Part shown: one piece after another, positions 27,844 to 37,105 of the stretch
Numbering within the stretch: position 1 is the stretch's first letter
How the letters are laid out: each line of letters starts with the position of its first letter
DNA from: Algiphilus aromaticivorans DG1253
GTDB taxonomy: Bacteria; Pseudomonadota; Gammaproteobacteria; Nevskiales; Nevskiaceae
DNA length: 64,000 nucleotides
Direction of reading: 5' to 3'
NCBI RefSeq assembly: GCF_000733765.1
Contig: NZ_JPOG01000001.1
Span: 248,001-312,000, forward strand
Notes under the pieces: generated by a model
What the model was told of the DNA's origin: nothing
Seen by the model: the letters and a program-made list of their open reading frames with translations, nothing else
The model's database searches: none
Made by a program: the position numbers and the translations under genes

Positions 27844-29250
27844 ATGACTACATCCACTATGCATCACGAAACCACGACCTGGCGCGACGGCAAGCGCTGG
27901 CTCTGGCTGCTGAGCCCGCTGCTGCCGCTGGCCGGGCTGACCACGATCGCGCTCGCCGCCATCCATGGCATCGGCGCGCTTTACTGGGCGCTGCCCGTTA
28001 TCTTCTACGGCCTGGTGCCGCTGCTCGACTATCTGATCGGCGTCGACCGTGTGAACCCGCCGGAGTCGGCCGTCGCGCAGCTCAGCGAGGATCGCTTCTA
28101 CCGCGGCATCGTCTACGCCTATATCCCGACGCAGTACGCAGCGACCATTCTCGGCGCCTTTCTGGCGGTGCAGGGTGGGCTGGTCTGGTGGGAGATGCTG
28201 GGCCTGGTCATCGCTGTCGGCATGGTCAACGGCATCGGCATCAATACCGCCCACGAGCTCGGCCACAAGACCAACAGCCTGGAGCGATGGCTGGCCAAGC
28301 TGACGCTGGCGCCGGTGGCCTATGGGCATTTCTTCATCGAGCACAACAAGGGCCACCACAAGAATGTCGCCACGCCGGAGGACCCGGCCAGCTCGCGCAT
28401 GGGCGAGAGCTTCTGGGGCTTCTTGCCGCGCACGATGATCGGTAGCCTGCGCTCGGCCTGGAATATCGAGAAGGCGCGCCTGCAGCGGCTCGGCAAGGGT
28501 CCGTGGACGCTGGAGAACGAGAATCTGCAGGCCTGGGCCATGACCGTGGTCTTCTTCGGCGGCTTGACGGTCTGGCTCGGCTGGCCGGCGCTGGCCTTCC
28601 TGGCGGCGCAGGCCTTCTACGGCGCGAGCCTGCTGGAGGTCATCAACTACATCGAGCACTACGGCCTGCTGCGCCAGAAGCTGCCGAGCGGACGCTACGA
28701 GCGCTGCAACCCCAGTCATTCCTGGAACAGCAATCACGTCGTGACCAATCTGTTCCTCTACCAGCTGCAGCGCCACGCCGATCATCACGCCAACCCGACG
28801 CGGCGCTTCCAGGCGCTGCGCCACTTCGACGACAGCCCGCAGCTGCCTTCCGGCTACGCCTCGATGCTGCTGCTGGCCTATTTCCCGCCGCTGTGGTTCC
28901 GGCAGATCGACCGGCTGGTCTTCGCGCACTACGACGGCGATCTGACGAAGGCCAATGTCCTGCCTGCCAAGCGCGCCAAGCTCATCGCGAAGTGGCACGG
29001 AACGCCACTGGATGACGGTCATCCGGACCCCTTCCCCGGCGAGCACGACAATGCCGCCGCCACGGTTCCCTCCGAAGGCCAAGGTCTGCGCTACCAGTGC
29101 ACTGACTGCGGCTTCGTCTACGACGAGCGCGAGGGGTGCCCGCACGAGGGCTTCCCGCCCGGCACCCGCTGGGTTGAAGTTCCGGACGACTGGGCCTGCC
29201 CGCAGTGCGCGGTGCGCGACAAGGTCGACTTCCGGCAGCTGGCCGCCTGA
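27844..29250 (+). CDS. alkB: Alkane 1-monooxygenase AlkB fused to rubredoxin
   Basis: 468-aa integral-membrane non-heme diiron hydroxylase. TM segments lie at about 20-65, 95-135 and 230-265. Histidine boxes are HELGH at 137-141, EHNKGHH at 166-172 and HADHH at 311-315, plus the AlkB-specific NYIEHYG at 268-274. After a linker, residues about 415-468 form a rubredoxin with CTDC at 419-422 and CPQC at 452-455. The enzyme hydroxylates the terminal carbon of n-alkanes; rubredoxin supplies electrons, here covalently attached. ATG at 27844 has GGAGGAGG. It diverges from the AraC regulator. No separate rubredoxin reductase gene is nearby. Confidence 0.97.
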   Translation: MTTSTMHHETTTWRDGKRWLWLLSPLLPLAGLTTIALAAIHGIGALYWALPVIFYGLVPLLDYLIGVDRVNPPESAVAQLSEDRFYRGIVYAYIPTQYAATILGAFLAVQGGLVWWEMLGLVIAVGMVNGIGINTAHELGHKTNSLERWLAKLTLAPVAYGHFFIEHNKGHHKNVATPEDPASSRMGESFWGFLPRTMIGSLRSAWNIEKARLQRLGKGPWTLENENLQAWAMTVVFFGGLTVWLGWPALAFLAAQAFYGASLLEVINYIEHYGLLRQKLPSGRYERCNPSHSWNSNHVVTNLFLYQLQRHADHHANPTRRFQALRHFDDSPQLPSGYASMLLLAYFPPLWFRQIDRLVFAHYDGDLTKANVLPAKRAKLIAKWHGTPLDDGHPDPFPGEHDNAAATVPSEGQGLRYQCTDCGFVYDEREGCPHEGFPPGTRWVEVPDDWACPQCAVRDKVDFRQLAA

Positions 29251-29266
29251 AGTCGCGCTTGCTGCC

Positions 29267-29295
29267 GGCCCCGCCGCGCTCTGCGCGGCGGGGCC
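29267..29295 (+). terminator. Probable terminator after alkB
   Basis: A 12-bp perfect GC stem (29267-29278 with 29284-29295) with loop CTCTG lies 17 nt after the alkB stop. Only two T follow, so termination strength is uncertain, but the position between alkB and the toxin-antitoxin promoter fits. Confidence 0.65.
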
Positions 29296-29320
29296 TTCCC
29301 GTGCCGGGCCACCTACCGAC

Positions 29321-29372
29321 TTTAGTGTGTTTATCATCACTAAAACGCGTATAGTGTGCATATATGCACACT
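29321..29372 (+). promoter_or_regulatory. Toxin-antitoxin promoter and operators
   Basis: Two dyads are present: TTTAGTG/CACTAAA at 29321-29327 and 29338-29344, and a perfect 20-bp palindrome at 29353-29372. A TATAGT -10-like hexamer lies at 29350-29355. The palindrome contains the antitoxin ATG at 29364, so a transcript from this -10 would have almost no leader. This layout fits strong autorepression by the antitoxin. Confidence 0.7.
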
Positions 29373-29747
29373 TCGGATCGCGTCATGGAAGCGGCCCACA
29401 AGCTCCCGCTGAGCGATGACAACGCACTGATCAGGAAGGCGGCAAAGAATGCCGCCGAGGCGCTGGGCCTGAGCCTGGCCGCGCTCGGTAACATCGTCGG
29501 TACGCGGCGCGAGAACTTCTCGCGCGCCAGCGCGCGGCTGGATCCGAAGCAGGCCGAGCTGGCGCTACTGGTCGTCCGGGTGGCGCGCGATCTCTCGGCG
29601 CTGAGCAGTGGCGACCGCGCCAACATGCGGCACTGGGTCGCCACCCCCAACCGGCATCTTGAGGCGGCACCCGCGGAGCTGATGACCTCGGTGGAAGGAC
29701 TGGTGCGCGTCGTGCACTACCTGGATGCGATGCGCGGGAAGCTCTAG
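29364..29747 (+). CDS. Xre/MbcA/ParS-type antitoxin
   Basis: 127-aa antitoxin partner of a RES toxin. The N-terminal region is an Xre-like HTH (IRKAAKNAAEALGLSLAALGNIVGTRRENFSRASARLD), followed by a MbcA/ParS toxin-binding C-terminus ending in LVRVVHYLDAMRGKL, typical for antitoxins of this group. It neutralises the toxin and represses the operon. The start at 29364 lies inside the palindromic operator; ATG 29385 (MEAAHKLP) is an alternative that would leave a short leader. The toxin gene follows after 2 nt. Confidence 0.85.
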   Translation: MHTSDRVMEAAHKLPLSDDNALIRKAAKNAAEALGLSLAALGNIVGTRRENFSRASARLDPKQAELALLVVRVARDLSALSSGDRANMRHWVATPNRHLEAAPAELMTSVEGLVRVVHYLDAMRGKL

Positions 29748-29749
29748 GC

Positions 29750-30487
29750 GTGGTCGCACCGGAAGGGGCCGAGGGGCTTTCCTTAGAGGCGTTCGACCGC
29801 CGGGCCTTGCGCTATGTCGAGAAGCAGAGCCGTATCGCCACCAGCGAGCTGGTGGATAACCAGGCCGAGCAGCAACGTCTGGAGGAGCTGCTTGAAGCCA
29901 GCAAGCCGGCGGTGCCGCCGAAGGCGCAGGGGCTGGACTGGCTGCTGCGCTCGGCTTTCCGCTATCCACCCCTGCGCTACGGCAGCCGCTTCGGCAGCGC
30001 CACCGAGCGCGGCATCCTCTATCTCAGCGAGACGCGGCGTGCCCTGGAAGCGGAGCTGGCCTTTTACGCCTTCAAGTTCTTCGAGGGCATGAGCGAGCCG
30101 CCGCCACGCCCGCTGCGCCGCGAGCTGACGGTGATCACGCTGCGCGTTCGCTCACAGACCGGCTTCGATCTGGGCCGGCTGGAGGATCCCGCATTGCGCC
30201 CGCTGGTGGATCCCGAAAGCTGGCAGGCAAGCCAGCGTTTCGGCCGCAGCGCGCGCGAGGCCGGGGCGGCAGTGATCCGTTATCCCAGCGCCCGCGTCGC
30301 CTGGCCGGCGGCGCGGGCGAACCGCAATCTGGCCGTGCTGGCTCCCGAAGCGGTGGCCGGCAACGGCCATCCGCGCGCCAGCGGCTCCTACGTGGTGCTG
30401 ACCGACGCCGAAGGCGTGCGCCTGCAGGGCGATCTGAAGCCCACGCGCTATGTGCCCGCCGAGCAGCTCAGGGGCGGCCCATTCTGA
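29750..30487 (+). CDS. RES-family NAD+-degrading toxin
   Basis: 245-aa toxin with the RES domain (RYGSRFGSATERGILYLSE near residues 77-95, named for conserved Arg, Glu and Ser, and a later ASGSYVVLTDAEGVRLQG). Characterised members cut NAD+ by phosphorolysis or hydrolysis, lowering cellular NAD+. It starts with GTG at 29750, 2 nt after the antitoxin stop, so it is translationally coupled. Its length is at the upper end for RES toxins because of an N-terminal extension of about 60 aa. It is convergent with the small beta-barrel gene. Confidence 0.88.
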   Translation: MVAPEGAEGLSLEAFDRRALRYVEKQSRIATSELVDNQAEQQRLEELLEASKPAVPPKAQGLDWLLRSAFRYPPLRYGSRFGSATERGILYLSETRRALEAELAFYAFKFFEGMSEPPPRPLRRELTVITLRVRSQTGFDLGRLEDPALRPLVDPESWQASQRFGRSAREAGAAVIRYPSARVAWPAARANRNLAVLAPEAVAGNGHPRASGSYVVLTDAEGVRLQGDLKPTRYVPAEQLRGGPF

Positions 30488-30499
30488 GCGGGGAGTGAC

Positions 30500-31147
30500 T
30501 CAGAAACGCATGCTCAGGCCGGCACTGGCCTCGATCTGCGTGAAGGCGCCGCCCCGGTAGCCGAAGACGCAGCCCGACTGCTCACCGGAAACCACGCAGA
30601 AGACGCCGCTGTCGTCGCCGGTAAAGGTGGCGTGGCCGCGGCCCTCCAGGCGCAGATGCAAGGGGCCCACGAGCGGAATCTCCAGACCCAGCGCCAGCGA
30701 CAGCGAGGGGCTCAGATCCGAGCCGCTGCCGTTGCCGCGAGCTTCCAGACGCGTTGCGCCGATGCCGCCGGCCAGGAAGTGCGAGAAGCCCGGATGCTGC
30801 CAGCGCAGCAAGCCGCCGATCTGCAGATAGTCGACCCGCAGCCGGACATCGCTGCCGCGGATCCGCGTGTCCTGACGGCTGTAGTAGAGCTCGTAGAGCC
30901 GGTCCGGTTCCTGCTGCAGATTGAGGATGACGCCGGTGGCGCGCTTGGCATCGGCGCTCCGACCATCGGCGGTGTCGCGTTCCTCCAGGCGTCCGCCGCC
31001 GCGGTAGCTGATGGTCGGCGTCACCGTGTACAGCGCGTCGTCGGCGGCCGTCGCTGCGCCGGGCCAGCCGGCAAGCGCGGTGACGGCAGCGGCGAGCAAG
31101 CAGGCGCAGCGTGCGATGGGGAGGAGCTTGGCAGTATCGGTGTGCAT
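30500..31147 (-). CDS. Small outer-membrane beta-barrel protein
   Basis: 215 aa with a signal peptide (CACLLAAAVTALAGWPGAATA) and alternating amphipathic strands (LYTVTPTISYRGGG, LYELYYSRQDTRI, RVDYLQIGGLLRW, FSHFLAGGIGATRLEA) and a C-terminal LSMRF with terminal Phe, the usual end of BamA-recognised barrels. Two cysteines in VFCVVSGEQSGCVFG may form a loop disulphide. No family name is certain. It is 12 nt from the convergent RES toxin gene. Confidence 0.75.
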   Translation of the reverse strand: MHTDTAKLLPIARCACLLAAAVTALAGWPGAATAADDALYTVTPTISYRGGGRLEERDTADGRSADAKRATGVILNLQQEPDRLYELYYSRQDTRIRGSDVRLRVDYLQIGGLLRWQHPGFSHFLAGGIGATRLEARGNGSGSDLSPSLSLALGLEIPLVGPLHLRLEGRGHATFTGDDSGVFCVVSGEQSGCVFGYRGGAFTQIEASAGLSMRF

Positions 31148-31215
31148 GGTGCGCCCGCGACGGAGTACGGACGCCGATGGTAGTGCGCGCGTCGCGCGTT
31201 GCGGAAGCTCGCCCT

Positions 31216-32409
31216 TCAGCGACGAATTGCGGCGAAGACGCTGCGATTCGCGATCAGGCTGACTAGTGCACCCAGCACGCCGATGGCGCAGGCGGCGGCG
31301 CCGTTGAAGTCCACGCCGGCGCCGGAGATGACCAGGCCGCCCAGTACAGCGCCGGTGCCCTGTCCGAGGAAGATGGCCGAGGCGTGCAGCGCCACGGCCA
31401 CCGGCATGTGCGGCCCGGCGAGCACGGCCAGGCGCGCCTGCTGCAGCGGCACGAAGGCGAATCCGGGCAGCGAGGCCACCGCCATCAGCGCCACGGCCGC
31501 ACTCTGGCGGATGGCGCCTTCAGGCAACAGCACAAGCAGCGAGAAGCCGCCCTGCACGATGCCGATCAGCAGCAGGCAGAGGGTGATGACCGGCCCCAGC
31601 CGCAGTCGGTCCGCGAGGATGCCCCCGATGGTCGTACCAGCCAGCGCGGTGACGCCGAAGAGCAGCAGCGCCAGGCTGATGGTGGCCGGCGCCATGCCCG
31701 CCGCCTGGCCGAGGACCGGGCCGATGTAGGCGAAGACGCTGAAGGCCGAGGCGAAGGAGAAGGCTGTCAGCAGCAGCGTGACGACGATGCGCGGGTCGCG
31801 CAGCACGACGAAGGCCGCGCGCCCGGGCGGGGCGTCGCTCCAGACGCGTGGCACCATCGCGCGCACCGCGCCGGCGGCAATCAGCGCAGCAAAGGCCAGC
31901 CCGAAGAAGACCGGCCGCCAGCCGATCGTGCTGCCGAGGTAGGTGCCCAGCGGCACGCCGAAGGCGAAGGCGACCGTGATGCCGCCCATGATCAGCGCCA
32001 TGATGCGGCCGCGGTGGCTTTCCGGCGACAGTTGCGCGCCGGTGGCCACGGCCACGGGCGTGATCAGCCCGGCTGCCAGCGCGGCCAGCACGCGCGAGAC
32101 CATCAGCCAGCCGAAGCTGGGCGCCAGCGCCGCCACGACATTGGCGGCGCCGAAGGCGATCAGCGCCATCACGATCAGGCGCCGGCGCTCGATGTGCGAG
32201 GCCATGGCCGTGAGTACCGGCGCGGTCAGCGCGTAGGCCACTGCGAAGGCCGAGGTCAGCTGGCCGGCGGCGCCCAGCGAGACGCCGAAGTCGCGCGCGA
32301 TGGGCTCCAGCACACCCGCGACGAAATAGGTCGCGGTGCCGACGACGAAGGCGGCTGCGGCGAGCACGAAGGCAATGCGCAGCGGCGGTTGGCTGAAGGG
32401 CGCGGACAT
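31216..32409 (-). CDS. MFS transporter, DHA1-type efflux permease
   Basis: 397-aa inner-membrane protein with 12 predicted hydrophobic segments and the MFS loop signature between TM2 and TM3 (MASHIERRRLIVMALIAFG). Similar to arabinose-efflux/AraJ-type drug:H+ antiporters. The start at 32409 (MSAPFSQPPLR) is chosen because the open frame upstream is not transporter-like; there is no strong ribosome site. It sits alone on the minus strand, diverging from the DUF2339 gene at 32531. The substrate is unknown. Confidence 0.88.
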   Translation of the reverse strand: MSAPFSQPPLRIAFVLAAAAFVVGTATYFVAGVLEPIARDFGVSLGAAGQLTSAFAVAYALTAPVLTAMASHIERRRLIVMALIAFGAANVVAALAPSFGWLMVSRVLAALAAGLITPVAVATGAQLSPESHRGRIMALIMGGITVAFAFGVPLGTYLGSTIGWRPVFFGLAFAALIAAGAVRAMVPRVWSDAPPGRAAFVVLRDPRIVVTLLLTAFSFASAFSVFAYIGPVLGQAAGMAPATISLALLLFGVTALAGTTIGGILADRLRLGPVITLCLLLIGIVQGGFSLLVLLPEGAIRQSAAVALMAVASLPGFAFVPLQQARLAVLAGPHMPVAVALHASAIFLGQGTGAVLGGLVISGAGVDFNGAAACAIGVLGALVSLIANRSVFAAIRR

Positions 32410-32530
32410 GAGGGCGCGCAGCTTAGCCGAGCCCGTCCGTCGTTGCTCGGCTTGGCCGGCTTCCGGTGGGCCGTATCGGAGGCGCCGAAAGCGGGCTAGA
32501 CTTTTTGCCCAAAACAGGGGGAAGACAGCC

Positions 32531-35314
32531 ATGGACAGGCGTGACGCGGCGCCGGCCGTGCGAATCGCTCCGACGGTGCTCCGGGCGCTGCTCAGCGCCG
32601 GTGCCGGCGCAGCCGCGGGCGGTCTGCTGGGTGCCATCTATCTGGGTACAGCGGGTGCGCTGCTGGCACTGCTTGGTGGGCTGGGTGCCTTCGCCTGGTA
32701 CCTGCTGCATGTGCTGAATGGCGCCCTGGCCGAGAGCGAGCGGCGCATTCTGCAGCAGCTGGGAAGGCCTGCGGCAGAGGATGAGACGCCGGGCGCCGAG
32801 GCCCGCGAACCCGACCCCACGCCCGAGCCCCAAGCACCGGCGCGGCCGAGCGCCGCGACCTCGGCACCCTCGGCACCCTCGGCACCCGCCGCGGACGGGC
32901 CACAAGGCGAGGTCACAACGCCGCCGAACGCATCGTCGGCGACAGCTGGCTCGGCAGCGCGCTCTGACGACATCCTGCGTCGCGGTCTGCGCTACGCGCG
33001 CGCCTGGCTGCAGCGCGGCAATCCCATCGCGCGTGTTGGCGTGGTCATTCTCTTCATCGGTGGCGCCTTCCTGGTCAAGTACGCGGCCGATAACGCCCTG
33101 CTGCCGCTGGAGCTGCGGCTGGCCGCCGTGGCGGCCGGCGCCATCGTGCTGCTCGGCTTCGGTTGGCGGCTGCGGCACCGCCAGCCGCTCTACGCCTTGA
33201 CCTTGCAGGGTGGTGGCGTCGCAGCGCTGTATCTGACGGTCTACGCCACGTTGCGTCTCTACGCGCTGATCCCGCCGGGCGTGGCGCTGGCCATGATGAC
33301 GGCCGTGTCGCTGGCCGCAGCCGTGCTGGCGGTGGCGCAGCGCGCGCCGGCGCTGGCGGTGATCGGCTTCGCCGGCGGCTTCGCGGCGCCGCTGCTGGCC
33401 TCCAGCGGCTCGGGCGATCACATCGCGCTGTTCAGCTACTACGCGGTGCTCAACCTGGGCGTCTTCGCGGTGGCCTGGTTCCGCGCCTGGAAGCTGCTGA
33501 ATCTGGTCGGCTTCGTCTTCACCTTCGGCGTCAGCGCCCTGTGGCGCGGCAGCGGTTACGGGCCCGAGCAGCTGCTCAGCACGGACGCCTTCCTGCTGCT
33601 CTTCTTCGCGATGTACGTGGCGGTGTCGATTCTCTTCGCGCTGCGCCAGCCGCCGAATCTGAAGGGGGCGGTGTCGGGCACGCTGGTCTTCGGCCTGCCG
33701 GTGGTGGTCTTCGGGCTGCACGGCTCGCTGGTGGCGGACATCGAATATGCGCTGGCCTGGAGCGCCTTCGGCTTCGGGCTGTTCTACATGGCGCTGGCCT
33801 GGGCACTATTCCTCGCCGGGCGGGCGAGCCTGCGCCTGCTGGCCGAGGCCTTCGCAGCGCTGGGCGTCATCTTCGCCAGCCTGGCCATCCCGCTGGCCTT
33901 CGACGAGAAGACCACGGCTGCCATCTGGGCGGTGGAGGGCGCCGGCCTGCTCTGGCTGGGCATTCGCCAGGACCGCCGACTGGCGCGTGCCTTCGGCGCC
34001 CTGCTGCAGCTGGCTGCGGCCGGGCATTACGCAACCGGGCTGCTCGCGGCCGGCAGCGCGCAGACGCCGTTGCTCAACGCGGGTTTCCTGGGCGGCGCCG
34101 GCCTGGCCGTGGCCGGTTTCCTGAGCGGCTGGTGGCTGTATCAAGCGCGCGAGCGACTGCGGCCTTACGAGCGCTATGCCTTCTGGGGACTGCTGCTGTG
34201 GGCGGTGTTCTGGTGGCTGGTGGCCGGCATCAACGAGGTCGAGCGCTTCCTGCCCTGGCGCTGGCAGATAGGCGCGGGACTGACCTTCCTTGTCGGAAGC
34301 GCGCTGCTGCTGGATGGCCTCGGCCGCGGCGTACGCTGGCCGGCGGCCTTCGGCACGGCGCCGCTGCTCGGAGCGCTGCTGCTGGTGCTGGGCAGCCTCG
34401 GTGCGCTGGAGGCGGTGCATCCTTTCGCCCGGGGCGCCTGGCTTGGCTGGCCATTGCTGTGGCTGGGCTACTACACGCTGCTCCACCGGCGCGACAGCGA
34501 CGACGCACGGCTGTTCCCCATGGCCAATCGCTGGCTGCATGCGCTGGGCTTCTGGACCCTGGCCGCAGTGGTTGCGATGGAGCTGCAATGGCGTATTGGC
34601 CAGCATGTGGGCGGTGTATGGCCGGTGCTGGCCTGGGGGCTGGTGCCGGCCGCGCTGCTATGGCTGGGCGCGAACGCGCCGGTCTGGCCGCTGGCAGCGC
34701 AGCGCACGGCCTATCGCTTTGTTGCTGCGCTGCCGCTGGCCACGGTCGCAGCCTTGTGGATGATAGTGACCAGCCTCTACAGTGCAGGCGACCCGGTGGT
34801 GCTGCCTTATGTGCCGCTGCTGAATCCGCTCGATATCGCGACGATGGTGGTGCTGTTGGCGCTGGCTGGTTGGTGGCAGGCGCTGCCGGCGGCCGAGCGC
34901 GCGCCGCTGCGCGCTGGCCATCCGGTGTTGCTCCCAGGGGCAGTTGCGGCGCTGGTCTTCCTGTGGCTGAACGCAGCGCTGATCCGCGCCATGCATCATC
35001 TCGGCGGCACGCCGTTGCTCTTCGACGGCGTCATGACGTCGACGCCGGTGCAGGCCGCGCTGTCGATCTTCTGGGGGCTGCTCGGTTTCGTCGCGATGAT
35101 AGTCGCCACTAGGCGCGCCCTGCGCGCGGTATGGCTGTGCGGGGCGGGCCTGATGGCGGTGGTGGTGGCCAAGCTCTTCCTGATCGATCTGGCGGCCACC
35201 GACACGCTGGCGCGCATTGTCTCTTTCCTGAGCGTGGGTGCGCTGCTGCTGATCACCGGTTACTTCTCACCGTTGCCACCCAAGGGCAAGGATATCGCGG
35301 AGGAAAGCGAATGA
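32531..35314 (+). CDS. DUF2339-family polytopic membrane protein
   Basis: 927-aa integral-membrane protein with more than 20 hydrophobic segments. After two TM segments at about 12-55 comes a Pro/Ala-rich soluble linker (about 80-150, repeats of SAPSAP type), then the family signature (LRRGLRYARAWLQRGNPIARVGVVILFIGGAFLVKYAADN), followed by repeated TM pairs. ATG 32531 follows GGGGAAGA. The stop overlaps the next gene by 4 nt (ATGA), so the two are translationally coupled. Its function is unknown in the literature I know; a stable pairing with DUF3999 suggests a membrane complex. Confidence 0.9.
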   Translation: MDRRDAAPAVRIAPTVLRALLSAGAGAAAGGLLGAIYLGTAGALLALLGGLGAFAWYLLHVLNGALAESERRILQQLGRPAAEDETPGAEAREPDPTPEPQAPARPSAATSAPSAPSAPAADGPQGEVTTPPNASSATAGSAARSDDILRRGLRYARAWLQRGNPIARVGVVILFIGGAFLVKYAADNALLPLELRLAAVAAGAIVLLGFGWRLRHRQPLYALTLQGGGVAALYLTVYATLRLYALIPPGVALAMMTAVSLAAAVLAVAQRAPALAVIGFAGGFAAPLLASSGSGDHIALFSYYAVLNLGVFAVAWFRAWKLLNLVGFVFTFGVSALWRGSGYGPEQLLSTDAFLLLFFAMYVAVSILFALRQPPNLKGAVSGTLVFGLPVVVFGLHGSLVADIEYALAWSAFGFGLFYMALAWALFLAGRASLRLLAEAFAALGVIFASLAIPLAFDEKTTAAIWAVEGAGLLWLGIRQDRRLARAFGALLQLAAAGHYATGLLAAGSAQTPLLNAGFLGGAGLAVAGFLSGWWLYQARERLRPYERYAFWGLLLWAVFWWLVAGINEVERFLPWRWQIGAGLTFLVGSALLLDGLGRGVRWPAAFGTAPLLGALLLVLGSLGALEAVHPFARGAWLGWPLLWLGYYTLLHRRDSDDARLFPMANRWLHALGFWTLAAVVAMELQWRIGQHVGGVWPVLAWGLVPAALLWLGANAPVWPLAAQRTAYRFVAALPLATVAALWMIVTSLYSAGDPVVLPYVPLLNPLDIATMVVLLALAGWWQALPAAERAPLRAGHPVLLPGAVAALVFLWLNAALIRAMHHLGGTPLLFDGVMTSTPVQAALSIFWGLLGFVAMIVATRRALRAVWLCGAGLMAVVVAKLFLIDLAATDTLARIVSFLSVGALLLITGYFSPLPPKGKDIAEESE

Positions 35315-36636
35315 AGTGGGTTCTGGCAGGGCTGTTGCTGGTGCCGGCCACGGTGCTGGCTGCGCCGGTTACGCAGGATTTTGCGCGGGGCCTGCCGCTG
35401 GAAGCCGATGAGCCGGCGGCGGCCTACGGCCTGCCACTTCCGGATGCGGTCTATCGCGGCGTAACGCGCCGCGACCTGGGTGATCTCCGCGTCTTCGACG
35501 CCAACGGTCGCGTCGTGCAGCACGCGCTTTGCCCACCCGAGGCGCCGGAGAAGCAGAGCGAACGGCACGCGGCCGCGATCTGGGGGCTGCCCGCAGGCAG
35601 CGCACCGCGGCGCCGTCAGGGCACGCGCATGGAGATCGAGACCGCTGACGGCACGCGGCTGGCACTGAACGAGGGCGCGGCCGAGGTCACGGCGCCTGGT
35701 GGCGCCTTCGAGTATCTGCTCGATGTGCGCGAGCTTGAGGTGCCGATAACCGCGCTGGCCCTGGACTGGGCTTGGCGCACGCCCGAGGGCCGTGCCGAGT
35801 TGGCCGTGCGCGTTGCCGCGAGCGATGATCTCGACAATTGGCGCACCCTCCTGCCGCAGGGCACGCTGCTGCGCGCCGAGGGCGAGGGCGGCAAGCTGGA
35901 ACGCTCGCAGCTGTCCTTGCCCGAGCGGCGCTACGCCTTCCTGCGCCTGACGCCGCTGGACGGTCGCGCGCGCGACTGGCTGCGCGGCGCGACGCTGGTG
36001 TCGGTGGCCCCCGAATCGGTGCCCGATCTGCGCTGGTTCGACGCCGAAGCCATGCCGGTCGAAACCCCGGATATGCGCGAGTACCGCAGCGACCGACGGG
36101 CGCCGGTGCAGCGGCTGCGGCTTGACGCCGGCGACCTGCGCCTGGGAGTGCGCGTCAGCTCGCGCGATGCACTGGACGCGCGCTGGTGGCGCCGCGCCAC
36201 CACGCCGGCGCCGGCTACGGGCGACGATGACACCGCCGCCGGGATCACGGTTGTGCCGCCGGTCGCCGAGCGTTTCTGGCGCGTGGAAGTCATGCAGGGG
36301 GCTGAGGCGCTGGGTAGTCGGGCGCTGGGCCTGCGCATGGGCTATGCACCGGAGCGGCTGCGTTTCTTCGCGCAGGGCGAGGGGCCCTGGCTGCTTGCCT
36401 ACGGCAGCGCTCAGGCGATGCCGGCCGAGCCGTTGGCTTGTGCGCGTTTCGAGCAGGTCTCGACGGCGGTCGGCATCGGCGTCGAGCGCAGTCTGGGCGG
36501 CGACAGCCGTCTGTCGCCGGAAACCGGCTGGCCGCTGCGCCGCATCGTGCTGTGGGTCATGCTGGGCGCCGGCGCGTTGTTGGTCGTGGCGATGGCGCTG
36601 AGCCTGCTGCGACGGCTCGGCCGCGGCGACGGTTGA
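35311..36636 (+). CDS. DUF3999-family exported/membrane-anchored protein
   Basis: 441-aa protein. Signal peptide MKWVLAGLLLVPATVLA, a large periplasmic region of beta-rich sequence (DVRELEVPITALALDW, RRYAFLRLTPLDG, RFWRVEVMQG), and a single C-terminal TM (IVLWVMLGAGALLVVAMALSLL) with a short basic cytoplasmic tail. This topology is typical of DUF3999. It overlaps the preceding DUF2339 gene by 4 nt. Function unknown; by topology it could be the periplasmic partner of DUF2339. Confidence 0.88.
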   Translation: MKWVLAGLLLVPATVLAAPVTQDFARGLPLEADEPAAAYGLPLPDAVYRGVTRRDLGDLRVFDANGRVVQHALCPPEAPEKQSERHAAAIWGLPAGSAPRRRQGTRMEIETADGTRLALNEGAAEVTAPGGAFEYLLDVRELEVPITALALDWAWRTPEGRAELAVRVAASDDLDNWRTLLPQGTLLRAEGEGGKLERSQLSLPERRYAFLRLTPLDGRARDWLRGATLVSVAPESVPDLRWFDAEAMPVETPDMREYRSDRRAPVQRLRLDAGDLRLGVRVSSRDALDARWWRRATTPAPATGDDDTAAGITVVPPVAERFWRVEVMQGAEALGSRALGLRMGYAPERLRFFAQGEGPWLLAYGSAQAMPAEPLACARFEQVSTAVGIGVERSLGGDSRLSPETGWPLRRIVLWVMLGAGALLVVAMALSLLRRLGRGDG

Positions 36637-36646
36637 GGCCCGGCGC

Positions 36647-37081
36647 TCAGGCGCGCAGCGCGGCGGTGGCTTCGATCTCGAAGAGCATGCCGTCCAGCGC
36701 CAGGCGCGGCACCGGAATGAGGGTGCAGGCCGGCTTCATCGCATCGCCCCAGGCGCGTTCCAGCTCCTCGCCGAAGATATGCAGGCGCTCCTCGCTGTGA
36801 TCGACGACCAGCACGGTGGTGCGCGCAACGTCGCCGAGCGCGGCGCCGGCGGCCTGCAGTGCGGTCTCCAGATTGCGCATGGCCTGCCGCACCTGGGCAC
36901 GGAAATCAGCCGGCAGCGCGCCGTCTGCGTCCTCGCCGCCCTGGCCGGCGACCAGCAGCAGCCGGCTGCCGGGAGCGACTTCGGCAAGATGCGAATAGCC
37001 GTTGGGCGCCGGATCGTAGAGGCCGTCCGGGTTGGTGAGGCGCACGACACCGGAAGAGGAGGTGGCGGTTATTGCAGTCAT
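36647..37081 (-). CDS. RidA-family protein
   Basis: 144-aa Rid/YjgF fold protein. The trimer-forming pattern SHLAEVAPGSRLLLVAGQGGEDADG...QVRQAMRNLETALQAAG...VARTTVLVVDH is clear, ending LDGMLFEIEATA. Classic RidA enamine/imine deaminases have an Arg before the VxVxxL strand; by alignment by eye that position looks like Cys (PACTLIPVPRL), so deaminase activity is doubtful and this may be one of the Rid4-7-like groups. It is the second gene of a small minus-strand group with the AhpD-like and aldo/keto reductase genes upstream. Confidence 0.85.
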   Translation of the reverse strand: MTAITATSSSGVVRLTNPDGLYDPAPNGYSHLAEVAPGSRLLLVAGQGGEDADGALPADFRAQVRQAMRNLETALQAAGAALGDVARTTVLVVDHSEERLHIFGEELERAWGDAMKPACTLIPVPRLALDGMLFEIEATAALRA

Positions 37082-37105
37082 GGGGTGCTCCGGGTGGGGC
37101 TCGGA

